Below are positions 18,178-27,153 of a DNA stretch of 64,000 nt, piece by piece. The notes beneath the pieces were generated by a model that saw nothing but the letters and a program-made list of their open reading frames with translations, was not told where the DNA came from and ran no database searches. Origin of the DNA: Prochlorococcus sp. AG-355-P18 (lineage in GTDB: Bacteria > Cyanobacteriota > Cyanobacteriia > PCC-6307 > Cyanobiaceae); NCBI GenBank assembly GCA_003280515.1, contig QCER01000002.1:85424-149423 (forward strand), in the 5' to 3' direction. The position numbers and the translations under genes are program-made. Position 1 is the stretch's first letter. Each line of letters starts with the position of its first letter.

Positions 18178-18871
18178 ATTCAAACTTCAATTTATATTTA
18201 TTTGTTTTTATAGCATGAATAGAAGAATCACCAACTTTTGAACCATAAGAAGCAACATATTGCACTCCACAAATTGATGGTTTGATTGAATTATCAACTT
18301 CCAATATTTCTTCGGAACATTTTTGAAATTTACTAATGGTCTCTACCTGATTAATCCTTGAAGCACCTGGCTTATGTGCAGTTTGTATAACTAACTCATC
18401 TGCGAAAAAAATATCATCATCTTGGATCTGATTTCTCCCTGTAATTCTTGAATCGATATAAAAATCATCTTTTAAATAAGTAATTTGATTATTAATAGAT
18501 TGAGGATCATTTACAACTTTGATTAAGGTCTTACCAAATATTGCTTTTCCAATAGATTCAGAATTTTTTGCACGATTACCAACAATTAAATCTGAATCAT
18601 TCTTAAAGAAATTTACTTTATAAATAACTGGCTCTTCTGAATCATTAATTATATCTTGAGAAGTAACAAGCCAATCTCCCTCAAACCATTTAGGATAAAT
18701 TAAATCCTTAGAAGTATCCGATAATTTAAAATTTGGCAAATATAATTCTGGCCATTGATTTACACGATTTTCCAAAAACTCTCGTACGTTAGAATCTACT
18801 AGAGCAAAAGAACTTTCTAAAAAAATTCCTTGAAAAATTAAGCAAAGAATTAATCCAAGAAGAATTTTCAT
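18164..18871 (-). CDS. Exported (probably lumenal) protein, DUF6816-like
   Basis: Begins with a clear signal peptide (MKILLGLILCLIFQGIFLESSFA) with cleavage likely after SSFA, so it is exported to the thylakoid lumen or periplasm. The mature part has WPELYLPNFKLSDTSKDLIYPKWFEGDWLV, a pattern I associate with the cyanobacterial DUF6816 group. The C-terminal half is beta-rich. At 235 residues it is normal. The function is unknown. Its start is 1 base from the divergent CRR7-like gene, so their promoters must overlap the neighbouring coding sequences. Confidence 0.65.
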   Translation of the reverse strand: MKILLGLILCLIFQGIFLESSFALVDSNVREFLENRVNQWPELYLPNFKLSDTSKDLIYPKWFEGDWLVTSQDIINDSEEPVIYKVNFFKNDSDLIVGNRAKNSESIGKAIFGKTLIKVVNDPQSINNQITYLKDDFYIDSRITGRNQIQDDDIFFADELVIQTAHKPGASRINQVETISKFQKCSEEILEVDNSIKPSICGVQYVASYGSKVGDSSIHAIKTNKYKLKFEFIES

Positions 18872-18872
18872 T

Positions 18873-19130
18873 ATGTCAAATCCACTAATAAGAGCATCAG
18901 ATCATTATGTATTACTAGAGCCAGATTCAAAAGAAAAAATTGTATCAAAGCAAGAAGCAATTTTATGGTTAAAGAATTGGCTTAGTAAGACAGAAACACA
19001 AACAATATATCAAAATATAGAAGATCCTGATCAAGAATTTTTTGAAGAATTATTGGAAAGCACTTATGAATTAGAAATAAAAATAGGATACGTTATCAAA
19101 TGGTTTGCAGTAAGAATTGAAACAGATTAA
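18873..19130 (+). CDS. CRR7-like (chlororespiratory reduction 7) small protein
   Basis: An 85-residue soluble acidic protein (YVLLEPDSKEKIVSKQEAILWLKNWL; C-terminal YVIKWFAVRIETD). The length and pattern fit the cyanobacterial/plastid CRR7 family (formerly DUF3571), which in plants is needed for assembly of the chloroplast NDH complex. That would match the ndhO gene elsewhere in the window. The assignment is by pattern memory and is moderate. It is divergent from the exported protein and its end overlaps aroK by 4 bases. Confidence 0.6.
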   Translation: MSNPLIRASDHYVLLEPDSKEKIVSKQEAILWLKNWLSKTETQTIYQNIEDPDQEFFEELLESTYELEIKIGYVIKWFAVRIETD

Positions 19131-19684
19131 CTAATTATTTCTTTATGAATTGCATTAATTATTTTCATAGCAACTTCTTCAATATTTTCTTTTTTTACTT
19201 GAATTCTTAAATCTGCTTGAGAATACAAATTTTCTCTAGATTGAAAAATGCTCATATATAGATCATTTAGATTCTTTCCCTGAAGAAGTGGCCTATTTTT
19301 AATTTCATTTTTCAATCTTTCAATTGCTATATCTTTGTCGAGATCTATCCAAGCAATGATTCCCTGTCTTAAAATTCCCCAGTTTTCCGATTTGGTAACT
19401 ATTCCTCCCCCAGTTGAGATTACTAATGAAGGAATTTTGATAGTTTCTTTGAGACAGTTTGCTTCTAATTCACGGAAATTATCTTCTCCTTCATCATTAA
19501 AAATTTGATTGATAGATTTTTTTGCCAACTTCTCAATTAATGAATCTAAATCAATGTATTTATACTTCAATAATTCAGCCAGCTTCAAACCAGTTTGTGA
19601 CTTGCCAGAACCCATCATTCCTATTAAAAATATGCTTCTGCCCTTAATAGTATGAAGTGTTTTTTCGATAATGGATTGTTCCAT
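19127..19684 (-). CDS. aroK: Shikimate kinase
   Basis: Phosphorylates shikimate on the path to chorismate and aromatic amino acids. P-loop GMMGSGKSQTG near residues 22-32, shikimate-binding DLDSLIE and FRELE, the STGGGIV loop, and the LID region with KNRPLL. It is 185 residues, normal. Convergent with the CRR7-like gene (4-base overlap) and divergent from the pterin synthase. Confidence 0.95.
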   Translation of the reverse strand: MEQSIIEKTLHTIKGRSIFLIGMMGSGKSQTGLKLAELLKYKYIDLDSLIEKLAKKSINQIFNDEGEDNFRELEANCLKETIKIPSLVISTGGGIVTKSENWGILRQGIIAWIDLDKDIAIERLKNEIKNRPLLQGKNLNDLYMSIFQSRENLYSQADLRIQVKKENIEEVAMKIINAIHKEIIS

Positions 19685-19734
19685 AAAGACAAAAGCGTAT
19701 TTAAAACCTTAAGATAGTATTATCGCAGACAGGT

Positions 19735-20661
19735 ATGACTTCTACACAATCCAAACCATTACATGGAAAAGGACGTGAATGCGTCATAACTCGACGTGCC
19801 TGCTTTAGTTCTAGTCACCGTTATTGGCTTCCTGAAAAAAGCCCAGAAGAAAATTTATCTCTTTTTGGAAAGTGCAGTATTGCACCAGGACATGGTCATA
19901 ATTATGAACTTATTGTTTCAATGGGTGGAGAACTAGACTCTGATGGAATGGTACTTAATCTCTCTGATGTAAAACACTCTATTAAAGATAAGGTTACTGG
20001 ACAATTAGATTTTCGTTTTTTAAACGATGTCTGGCCTGAATTTAATGTTGATAATCAAGAGGGTATACTTCCCACAACCGAAGCATTAGTAAAGGTCATT
20101 TGGCATCGTCTGAAGGATGATTTACCTCTGACATGTCTAAGGCTTTATGAAAACCCAAATTTATGGGCCGATTATTTTGGAAAAAACATGGAAGCATTTT
20201 TAACAGTACAAACTCATTTTGCAGCAGCTCATAGACTTGCAAAAGAAGAGATATCCTTTGATGAAAATAAAAAAATCTATGGGAAATGTGCCAGAGTTAA
20301 TGGACATGGTCATAACTATCTTGTCGATATAACTGTAAAAGGAGACATTGATAAAAGAACAGGAATGGTTTGCGACTTATCTGCCCTCCAAGAGATAATT
20401 AACGATTTAGTTGTTGAACAACTAGATCATACTTTTCTTAATAAAGACATCGACTTTTTCCATAATTGTGTTCCAACTGCTGAAAATATAGCTTTATATA
20501 TTTCTGATATTCTTAAAAAACCAATACATCAACTTGGTGCAACATTGCACAAAATAAGACTCCAAGAGAGCCCAAATAATGCTGCAGAAATTTATGTTGA
20601 TCAAAAGTTAACCAATTCATTAAAGTTGAAATTTGAAAATAGTTTAGTAACGCAAACTTGA
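19735..20661 (+). CDS. Tandem-domain 6-pyruvoyl-tetrahydropterin synthase / QueD family protein
   Basis: Acts on 7,8-dihydroneopterin triphosphate, making either 6-pyruvoyltetrahydropterin (biopterin-type pterins) or carboxytetrahydropterin (queuosine). Usual family members have about 120-150 residues, but this protein has two copies in 308. Copy 1 (about 20-150) keeps zinc ligands H28, H53, H55 and Cys47 but has LDF (F93) where catalytic members have LDH. Copy 2 (about 160-300) has H166, Cys185, H191, H193 and the intact LDH (H232). The active site is therefore probably in the C-terminal copy. The stop overlaps the start of a RibD/DHFR-like reductase gene, pointing to a shared pterin pathway. 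Confidence 0.88.
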   Translation: MTSTQSKPLHGKGRECVITRRACFSSSHRYWLPEKSPEENLSLFGKCSIAPGHGHNYELIVSMGGELDSDGMVLNLSDVKHSIKDKVTGQLDFRFLNDVWPEFNVDNQEGILPTTEALVKVIWHRLKDDLPLTCLRLYENPNLWADYFGKNMEAFLTVQTHFAAAHRLAKEEISFDENKKIYGKCARVNGHGHNYLVDITVKGDIDKRTGMVCDLSALQEIINDLVVEQLDHTFLNKDIDFFHNCVPTAENIALYISDILKKPIHQLGATLHKIRLQESPNNAAEIYVDQKLTNSLKLKFENSLVTQT

Positions 20662-21308
20662 GTATCCCAAGAGTAATAATTGTTATAGCATCAAGTCTTG
20701 ATGGGAGAATTGCATTTCCTGGGGGTGGAGAATCGCATCTTGGAAGTGATGAAGATAAAAAAATATTAAATCAAAACTTATCAATGGTTGACGCCACCAT
20801 TTTTGGTTTAGGTACTTTAATAGCTCATCAATCAACTTACCTAGTTAAAAATCTCAATGATAATGACGAAGTAAATATATCAAAAAAGCAACCAATTTCT
20901 ATAGTTGCTTCAAATAGCAAAAAATTTAACAGTAATTGGAAATACTTTCGTCAACCAATTAGAAGATGGCTAATAAGCTCAAGTAAAGTTGATAATTCGT
21001 CGAATAATGAATTCGAGAAAGAACTCTTTTTCGAAGATTCATGGGGAAAAACTTTAATTTCACTCAAAAAACAAGGGATAAATGATTTAGCTCTTTTAGG
21101 AGGTGCAAAACTTATAAATTCATTTATAAAAGAGGATCTAATAACAGATATAAAAATTACAATAATCCCACGAATCATTGGAGGTAGATATACATGGATA
21201 CCTCCAGAACAAACAAATGCGATTTTTAATCTCGAAAGACTATGGGAAATAAAATCAATTAAAAATTTAATGAATAATGAAATCCATATTCATTACAAAA
21301 AAATTTAA
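20658..21308 (+). CDS. RibD C-terminal / dihydrofolate-reductase-like reductase
   Basis: A 216-residue protein of the RibD_C fold, related to dihydrofolate reductase and NADPH-dependent. The start (VIIVIASSLDGRIAF) matches the RibD C-domain opening. ATIFGLGTL and LALLGGAKLINSF correspond to the NADPH-binding and glycine-rich regions. It lacks the RibD deaminase domain, so it is a stand-alone reductase. It uses a TTG start overlapping the pterin synthase stop by 4 bases. That overlap favours a pterin or folate substrate over riboflavin precursors, but this is inference. Confidence 0.75.
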   Translation: MSIPRVIIVIASSLDGRIAFPGGGESHLGSDEDKKILNQNLSMVDATIFGLGTLIAHQSTYLVKNLNDNDEVNISKKQPISIVASNSKKFNSNWKYFRQPIRRWLISSSKVDNSSNNEFEKELFFEDSWGKTLISLKKQGINDLALLGGAKLINSFIKEDLITDIKITIIPRIIGGRYTWIPPEQTNAIFNLERLWEIKSIKNLMNNEIHIHYKKI

Positions 21309-21325
21309 AATAGATTCAATAATAA

Positions 21326-22480
21326 ATGAACCAACCAATACATAAAGTTGAAGTCAAATTATCAATTAAGGAAATCTCCAAGGAGATATGGAATGAATTA
21401 GCAAATGAAATTAATAATCCATTTTATGAATGGACTTGGATTAAAAACCTTGAGATATCAAAAAGTGTTTCAAGAGAAACTGGTTGGCAGCCACTATATT
21501 TTGTTGCTTTTAAAAATGAAGAGATATTAGGAATTGCCCCACTTTTTTTAAAAAATCATAGCTATGGAGAATTCATTTTTGACCAATCATTTGCAAGATT
21601 GGCTCAAGAGCTGAATTTAAATTATTACCCTAAATTAATTGGAATGAGTCCTTATAGTCCTGTCAATGGATATCAATTTCTTTATAAAAAAAATAAAGAC
21701 AAGAAAGAAATTACAAATTTACTTATAAACCACATCGAAAGCTTTGCGATTACAAACAAAATTCTAAGTTGTAATTTTTTATATATTGATGAAAGCTGGG
21801 GCAAACATCTTAAATCTTTGGGATACCATGAATGGATAAATTCCAGCAGTGAATGGAGGAGTAATGGAGAAAAAACATTTAATGATTTTCTTTCTAGATT
21901 TAACTCTAATCAGAGAAAAAATATAAAAAAAGAGAGGAAATCAATTACTAAACAAGATATTAAAGTAGAAATTTTTAATGAAGATGATATCAACCAAGAA
22001 ATCCTCAAAAAAATGCATAATTTTTATGAACAGCATTGTTCGAGGTGGGGAGTTTGGGGAAGTAAATATCTAACATCTACATTTTTCGAAACACTGGTTG
22101 ATAATAAAAAAAATCTTTTACTTTTTAGTGCATCAAAACATAATTCAAATAAAATTTTTGCTATGTCGATGTGCGTTAAAAATCAAAACAACTTATGGGG
22201 AAGATATTGGGGTACTCAAGAAGAAATATCTAATTTACATTTTGAATTATGCTATTACCAACCAATTGAATGGGCAATAAAAAATAGTATCCATTTGTTT
22301 GATCCTGGAGCGGGTGGTAAACATAAAAGACGGCGGGGTTTTTTTGCAAAAAGCACCATTAGCTTGCATAAGTGGTTTGACAAAAATATGGAAAATATAA
22401 TTAGTCCTTGGCTAAATGAAGTGAATAAACAAACCGAGATGGAAATTGATTTTGAAAATAAATCTATACCCTTTAAATAA
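21326..22480 (+). CDS. GNAT/FemAB-like acyltransferase (DUF482 type)
   Basis: A 384-residue protein of the peptidogalycan-biosynthesis/FemAB-like group. It opens with NPFYEWTWIKNLE and the structural core NQRKNIKKERKSI. The C-terminal part has WGRYWGTQEEISNLHFELCYYQPIEWAI and FDPGAGGKHKRRRGF, the characteristic end of the family. These proteins have a double GNAT fold and probably transfer an acyl or aminoacyl group. The real substrate is not known. It follows the reductase gene by 17 bases. Confidence 0.75.
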   Translation: MNQPIHKVEVKLSIKEISKEIWNELANEINNPFYEWTWIKNLEISKSVSRETGWQPLYFVAFKNEEILGIAPLFLKNHSYGEFIFDQSFARLAQELNLNYYPKLIGMSPYSPVNGYQFLYKKNKDKKEITNLLINHIESFAITNKILSCNFLYIDESWGKHLKSLGYHEWINSSSEWRSNGEKTFNDFLSRFNSNQRKNIKKERKSITKQDIKVEIFNEDDINQEILKKMHNFYEQHCSRWGVWGSKYLTSTFFETLVDNKKNLLLFSASKHNSNKIFAMSMCVKNQNNLWGRYWGTQEEISNLHFELCYYQPIEWAIKNSIHLFDPGAGGKHKRRRGFFAKSTISLHKWFDKNMENIISPWLNEVNKQTEMEIDFENKSIPFK

Positions 22481-22542
22481 AAAAATTATTCGGCTTTACC
22501 AAAGATTATATTAGTAATATAGTTTGAAATTAAATTCCCAAA

Positions 22543-22929
22543 ATGGATTCAAGTCAAAGTTTAGATAAAAAAATAAAGATTGATAATAGTCTATCCAACC
22601 GATATATAGACTTAGATCCAAACGGTTATTTCATTATAAAATTAGATTTAGAAGAAAATAAAATAATTTTAGAGCACTTTTTAAATAATATCGATGAGGA
22701 AGGCTATGCGCTTGACCCAGAAACAAATGAACCAATTAAATGCGACTCTCAAAATAAAAGAGTTTGTAATGAAGTTTTTGAAGGAATTAGTGCGAAACAA
22801 CTTGGAATATTGATCACAGAAGAAAGAAATGACTTAATAACCAGATTCGATCATGCTCTATATCTAGGCCGGGAACTACAAAAAGCAGAAGAATGTTTAT
22901 ACAAAAAGTTACCATATATCCAAGATTAA
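22543..22929 (+). CDS. DUF4346 family protein, 128 aa
   Basis: A soluble protein matching the cyanobacterial DUF4346 pattern: RYIDLDPNGYFIIKLD, then a central DPETNEP, and DHALYLGRELQKAE near the end. In some organisms this domain is attached to a pterin-binding (dihydropteroate synthase-like) domain. Here it stands alone, two genes after the pterin synthase and reductase. A link to pterin or folate metabolism is possible but not shown. Confidence 0.75.
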   Translation: MDSSQSLDKKIKIDNSLSNRYIDLDPNGYFIIKLDLEENKIILEHFLNNIDEEGYALDPETNEPIKCDSQNKRVCNEVFEGISAKQLGILITEERNDLITRFDHALYLGRELQKAEECLYKKLPYIQD

Positions 22930-22993
22930 GAAATTAAACGAAAAAATCTAATCTTTTCATCTGATGTTAAATTAAATAAAAATAAAAAAAGTA

Positions 22994-23086
22994 ATGAACA
23001 TCATTTTCTATTTTGCATTTATTGGTTTTGGTTTTGGAGCTGCTTTCGCATTAGATAAGCTATTAAGAGCAGTTAAATTAATTTAA
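22994..23086 (+). CDS. petL: Probable cytochrome b6f subunit PetL, 30 aa
   Basis: A 30-codon frame starting at ATG 22994 encodes one transmembrane helix (IIFYFAFIGFGFGAAFAL) ending in LLRAVKLI. The size, the single helix and the basic terminus resemble cyanobacterial PetL, a small stabilising subunit of the cytochrome b6f complex. It stops 4 bases before the convergent rimO stop. It is easily missed because of its length. An unrelated single-helix photosynthetic peptide is the main alternative. Confidence 0.65.
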   Translation: MNIIFYFAFIGFGFGAAFALDKLLRAVKLI

Positions 23087-23090
23087 AAAA

Positions 23091-24455
23091 CTATAAAATT
23101 TTAATAGTCTCTCCATATAAATCATATTCATCCGCAAAAGAAATATTTGCTTCAACAAATTTACCAATATAATTTTTCAAATCAATTTTCTCTTTAACAG
23201 ATAAAATTACAGTTCCGTCAATTTCAGGCGCGAAATTGTAGGACCGACCAATTAATTCGTTATTATCTGAAATCTGTTCTACCAAAATCTTCATTTTTAA
23301 ACCAACATATGTCTGATTTTTTTCTTTAGAGATATTTTGTTGAACTGAAATAACGTTATCTTTTCTTGCCTCTGCAACCTCTGGAGATACTTTATTTGGC
23401 AAATGAAAAGCTGCAGTTCCTTCCTCAGGAGAAAAAATAAAAACTCCAACATGATCAAATTTGTGCTTATCCAAAAATTCGAGAAGATGTTCAAAATGTT
23501 CTTTGTTTTCTCCCGGGAAACCAACAATGAGACTAGTTCTTAATACAGCAGATGGAATTTCTTCTCTAATTTTCTCCAAAATTGATTCATTCAAAGAAGC
23601 TTGCCAAGGTCTATTCATACTCTTCAACACATCTGGATGACTATGCTGAAGTGGTAAATCAAAGTAAGGCACTATATTCTTTGAATCTTTGAAAGCTCTA
23701 ATAACTTCATCAGTTAAACCTGTTGGATAAGCATAATGTATCCTTATCCAAGGAATTGAAACTTTAGAAAGCTCATTCAAAAGTTTGGCTAATGATGGTT
23801 TTCCATAAATATCCTGACCGTAATTAGTTGTTATTTGACTAATTAATATGATTTCTTGAATACCCTTTTTTGCAAGACTTTTGGCTTCTGAAACTATAGA
23901 TTCTATTGTTCTACTTCTTTGAGGTCCTCTTAACTTAGGAATAATACAAAAAGCGCAATTATAGTTGCAGCCTTCAGAAATCCGAAGATAAGCAACAAAT
24001 TTGTTTTTATCTACAAAACGAGGCATTTCCTCATCTGCAATAAATTCAGGAATTTTTGAAACTTCATTTACGATTTCCCCTTTTTCTACTCTGTATAAAA
24101 CCTTTGCTATCTTTTGATAATCTCCTGTTCCAACCAAACCTTTTATTTCAGGGATTTCTTTTATAAGCTCATCTTTAAAATGCTGAGCCATACAGCCTGC
24201 AACTATTACTTCCTTCCCTTGATTTGTATATTCTAGAATTTTTCTAATAGATTCTTCTCTAGCTGATTCAATAAAACTGCAAGTATTTACAACAACAACA
24301 TTTGCATCATTTATATTACTGTCAACTTCATAACCCTCTTTATCTAATAAGCCTTGCATATGTTCAGTATCAACAAGATTTTTCTCACAACCAACATGAC
24401 TGAATGCAATCTTAGATAGTTTTTTTTCTTTTACATTGAGACTATTTTGCTTCAC
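23091..24455 (-). CDS. rimO: Ribosomal protein S12 methylthiotransferase
   Basis: Radical-SAM enzyme adding a methylthio group to the conserved aspartate of ribosomal protein S12. Domain order: N-terminal UPF0004 domain with cysteines in [17 protein letters not shown] and GCMAQ; radical SAM core with CNYNCAFC near 162; C-terminal TRAM domain ending in [13 protein letters not shown]. At 454 residues it is complete. The opening favours RimO over the tRNA enzyme MiaB. It is divergent from the VKOR gene. Confidence 0.94.
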   Translation of the reverse strand: MKQNSLNVKEKKLSKIAFSHVGCEKNLVDTEHMQGLLDKEGYEVDSNINDANVVVVNTCSFIESAREESIRKILEYTNQGKEVIVAGCMAQHFKDELIKEIPEIKGLVGTGDYQKIAKVLYRVEKGEIVNEVSKIPEFIADEEMPRFVDKNKFVAYLRISEGCNYNCAFCIIPKLRGPQRSRTIESIVSEAKSLAKKGIQEIILISQITTNYGQDIYGKPSLAKLLNELSKVSIPWIRIHYAYPTGLTDEVIRAFKDSKNIVPYFDLPLQHSHPDVLKSMNRPWQASLNESILEKIREEIPSAVLRTSLIVGFPGENKEHFEHLLEFLDKHKFDHVGVFIFSPEEGTAAFHLPNKVSPEVAEARKDNVISVQQNISKEKNQTYVGLKMKILVEQISDNNELIGRSYNFAPEIDGTVILSVKEKIDLKNYIGKFVEANISFADEYDLYGETIKIL

Positions 24456-24560
24456 AACTTGAAAAATAAGAATTAAAGGATTTAAACAGCATTTCGTATA
24501 TAACTCTCATGCCAAGATAATATTAGGATAGATAATGTAAATATCAAACTTTGATTTTGT

Positions 24561-25496
24561 ATGGCGATTAAGACTTTAAACAGAAGAAATAAAAAAGATT
24601 TGAAATGGCCAAAAATCATAATCGCAATTCTCAGCACTATAGGCATAGTTGACACAGGTTCGATTACTTTAAAAAACTGGGGATTATTTACTTCGCTTTC
24701 ATGCCCAGGGATACAAAATGGTTGTGAAACAGTTTTAAATAGTCCTTGGGGTACTTTATTTGAAAATAATCAAGTTAATATACCTCTCTCATTAGCTGGA
24801 TTCATAACATATTTATCAATATTAATTATTTCAATAATACTCTCGCTAAATTTAATTTCCCCAAAAGAAAAACTAAATAAGTTTTTATGGTGGTTAATAT
24901 TTCTAATTTCTTGTGCGTCATCAACATTTAGCTTTCTATTGATAAATATAATGTTTTTTAAGATTCAAGCATATTGTTTTTTTTGTATACTTTCAGCAAT
25001 TTTATCGTTTTCTATCTTTATAATTTCTATGATTGGAGCAAAGTTCGAAAGTAGAGAACCTATGATTTTTAGAGGTTTCATTGTAGCCATTAGTGTCCTA
25101 CTGGGGGGACTAATTTGGTCAACAAACGTTGACCCCTCTAATGCTATTGATGTTGCAAACCCCACTGAAAATGTATCACCAATAATTACCACTTCAAGCT
25201 CTCCCCAGAAGGTAAAGTTTGCAAAATTTTTAAGTGAAAGGAATATTGTTATGTATAGTGCATACTGGTGCCCCCATTGCCACGATCAGAAACAATTATT
25301 TGGTAAGGAAGCTGTTAAAGAATTAAAAGTAGTTGAATGTGCTAGAGATGGTAAAGATAATGAGTATGAGTTATGCCAAACTAAAGGAATCAGTGGATTT
25401 CCTTCTTGGGAAATAAATGGAGAAATTATTAGTGGTACTCGTGACTTAAATGAATTAGCAACAAAAACGGACTATCAGGGAGATCTTAATTTTTAA
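24561..25496 (+). CDS. Vitamin K epoxide reductase-thioredoxin fusion
   Basis: A membrane enzyme that makes disulfide bonds in exported proteins, passing electrons to a quinone. The VKOR part (about 20-190) has four to five helices, the loop cysteine pair C48/C55 and the quinone-site CxxC at C139/C142 (AYCFFC). A lumen-facing thioredoxin-like domain (about 217-311) has the CPHC motif at 237-240. All catalytic cysteines are present. This fusion is the known cyanobacterial form and supports folding of lumenal proteins. The end overlaps the convergent nadB by 11 bases. Confidence 0.94.
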   Translation: MAIKTLNRRNKKDLKWPKIIIAILSTIGIVDTGSITLKNWGLFTSLSCPGIQNGCETVLNSPWGTLFENNQVNIPLSLAGFITYLSILIISIILSLNLISPKEKLNKFLWWLIFLISCASSTFSFLLINIMFFKIQAYCFFCILSAILSFSIFIISMIGAKFESREPMIFRGFIVAISVLLGGLIWSTNVDPSNAIDVANPTENVSPIITTSSSPQKVKFAKFLSERNIVMYSAYWCPHCHDQKQLFGKEAVKELKVVECARDGKDNEYELCQTKGISGFPSWEINGEIISGTRDLNELATKTDYQGDLNF

Positions 25497-27153
25497 TAAA
25501 TCTTTTTTGAATTTTTTGATCTAACTGTTGTCTTGTATGGCATTCCCAATTTTTATCTTTTTCAGGGAAATCATCTCTATAATGGCCTCCTCTACTTTCT
25601 TCTCTATATAGACAAGCTTTTAATAAAGTTATTGTGGTTATTTGTCTATTCTTTAAATCAAGTAAAAGATTTAATGCCCTCCTATTGCGTTCACTAAGTT
25701 TTATTTTTTGATCAAATTTTATTTTTTCAAGACTATTTAGTAAATCATTTTTATTAAATTTATCTATGTCATTTTGAATGTAATTTAAAAATTTACTCAT
25801 ATTTACCTTATTTCGAGATACACCTAAATTTAACCAACATAGTTTTCTTAGTTCATCAATTTTTTCAGCAATTATAGAAATTTGATCTTCTTTAGGATCT
25901 TCAATATCAAACTCTTGAAATGATCTATCAATTTTTTCAAATTTAGAAAGGTCATTCAAAACAATTGAAGACATTTTTCTTGCGAAAACAAGACACTCCA
26001 TCAGTGAATTACTTGCCAGCCTATTAGCACCATGCACACCTGTAGAAGCAACTTCTCCAACGGCATATAATCCTTTTCTTGTTGAAGATGCATTTAGATC
26101 AGTTTTAACACCTCCCATCCAATAATGAGCTGCAGGCGCTACTGGAATAACCTCATTTAAAGGGTTAACGCCATAATCCTGACATCGACTTAAGATCGTG
26201 GGGAAGCGCTCTACAATTTTTTCTGGATCAATATACCGAAGATCTAAGCCTACATGGTCTACATTATTATCATGCATATTTTTCATAATTGCTCTACTTA
26301 CCTGATCTCTAGAAGCTAGATCACGATTTTCGAGATTTTTAACTGGACTTTCACCATTTTTATCAACTAAAATCGCTCCTTCCCCTCTAAGTGCCTCAGA
26401 TATTAAGAAGCAAGGTGCACCATAAAATTTTAAAGCGGTTGGATGAAATTGCACGAACTCTAAATCTTCGATAGCAGCTCCTGCTTTCCATGCAAGAGCA
26501 ATGCCTTCTCCAGAGGATTGAGCAGGATTTGTTGTATTTGTAAATAAGTGCCCACCACCACCTGTAGCCAAAACAACAGCTCTAGATTTAATCCAATATA
26601 AATTTGCTCCATCAAGAACCTGAACTCCTCTACATTCTTTATTTTCAATTAGAAGTTCAGTTACTCTTACACCCCTGCAGTGAAGAATATTTTTTTGATT
26701 CTCAATATGATCTTCTAGAACTTCAACTAATGCTCGTCCAGTACGATCTTTAACATGTAAGACTCTTCTTCGTGAATGGGCTGCTTCCAAGGTAGTAGCA
26801 AGCTGATCAGAACTTTGATCAAAAATCATCCCTAAATTCTGCAACCTTTCTACACAACCTGGAGCTTCTTTAACTAGCATTTCTACAGCTTGAAAATCAC
26901 ATAGTCCATCACCTGCTTTTAAAGTATCTTCAGCATGAAGATCAAATGAATCATCTTGTCTAACAACTGATGCAATTCCGCCTTGAGCCCATCTACTGGA
27001 AGATACCTTACTAGTATTTCTATTTAAAAGAAGCACTTTTAAATTTGCGGGTAATTCAAGACAAGTCATAAGGCCAGCAGCACCAGCACCTATAACGATT
27101 ACGTCCCAATTATTTATTGGTATCGGTTCTTGCGAAAATGGAGGCCTTAACAT
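25486..27153 (-). CDS. nadB: L-aspartate oxidase
   Basis: FAD enzyme oxidising aspartate to iminoaspartate, the first step of de novo NAD synthesis. FAD-binding GAGAAGLMTCLEL near residues 22-34, SSRWAQGGIAS, the active-site region FVQFHPTAL and ISEALRGEGA, and the GLYAVGEVASTGVHGANRLASNSLMECLVF motif of the succinate dehydrogenase/NadB family. It is 555 residues, normal. Its ATG shares one base with the stop of the DUF3120 gene, so translation is likely coupled. Confidence 0.96.
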   Translation of the reverse strand: MLRPPFSQEPIPINNWDVIVIGAGAAGLMTCLELPANLKVLLLNRNTSKVSSSRWAQGGIASVVRQDDSFDLHAEDTLKAGDGLCDFQAVEMLVKEAPGCVERLQNLGMIFDQSSDQLATTLEAAHSRRRVLHVKDRTGRALVEVLEDHIENQKNILHCRGVRVTELLIENKECRGVQVLDGANLYWIKSRAVVLATGGGGHLFTNTTNPAQSSGEGIALAWKAGAAIEDLEFVQFHPTALKFYGAPCFLISEALRGEGAILVDKNGESPVKNLENRDLASRDQVSRAIMKNMHDNNVDHVGLDLRYIDPEKIVERFPTILSRCQDYGVNPLNEVIPVAPAAHYWMGGVKTDLNASSTRKGLYAVGEVASTGVHGANRLASNSLMECLVFARKMSSIVLNDLSKFEKIDRSFQEFDIEDPKEDQISIIAEKIDELRKLCWLNLGVSRNKVNMSKFLNYIQNDIDKFNKNDLLNSLEKIKFDQKIKLSERNRRALNLLLDLKNRQITTITLLKACLYREESRGGHYRDDFPEKDKNWECHTRQQLDQKIQKRFIKN

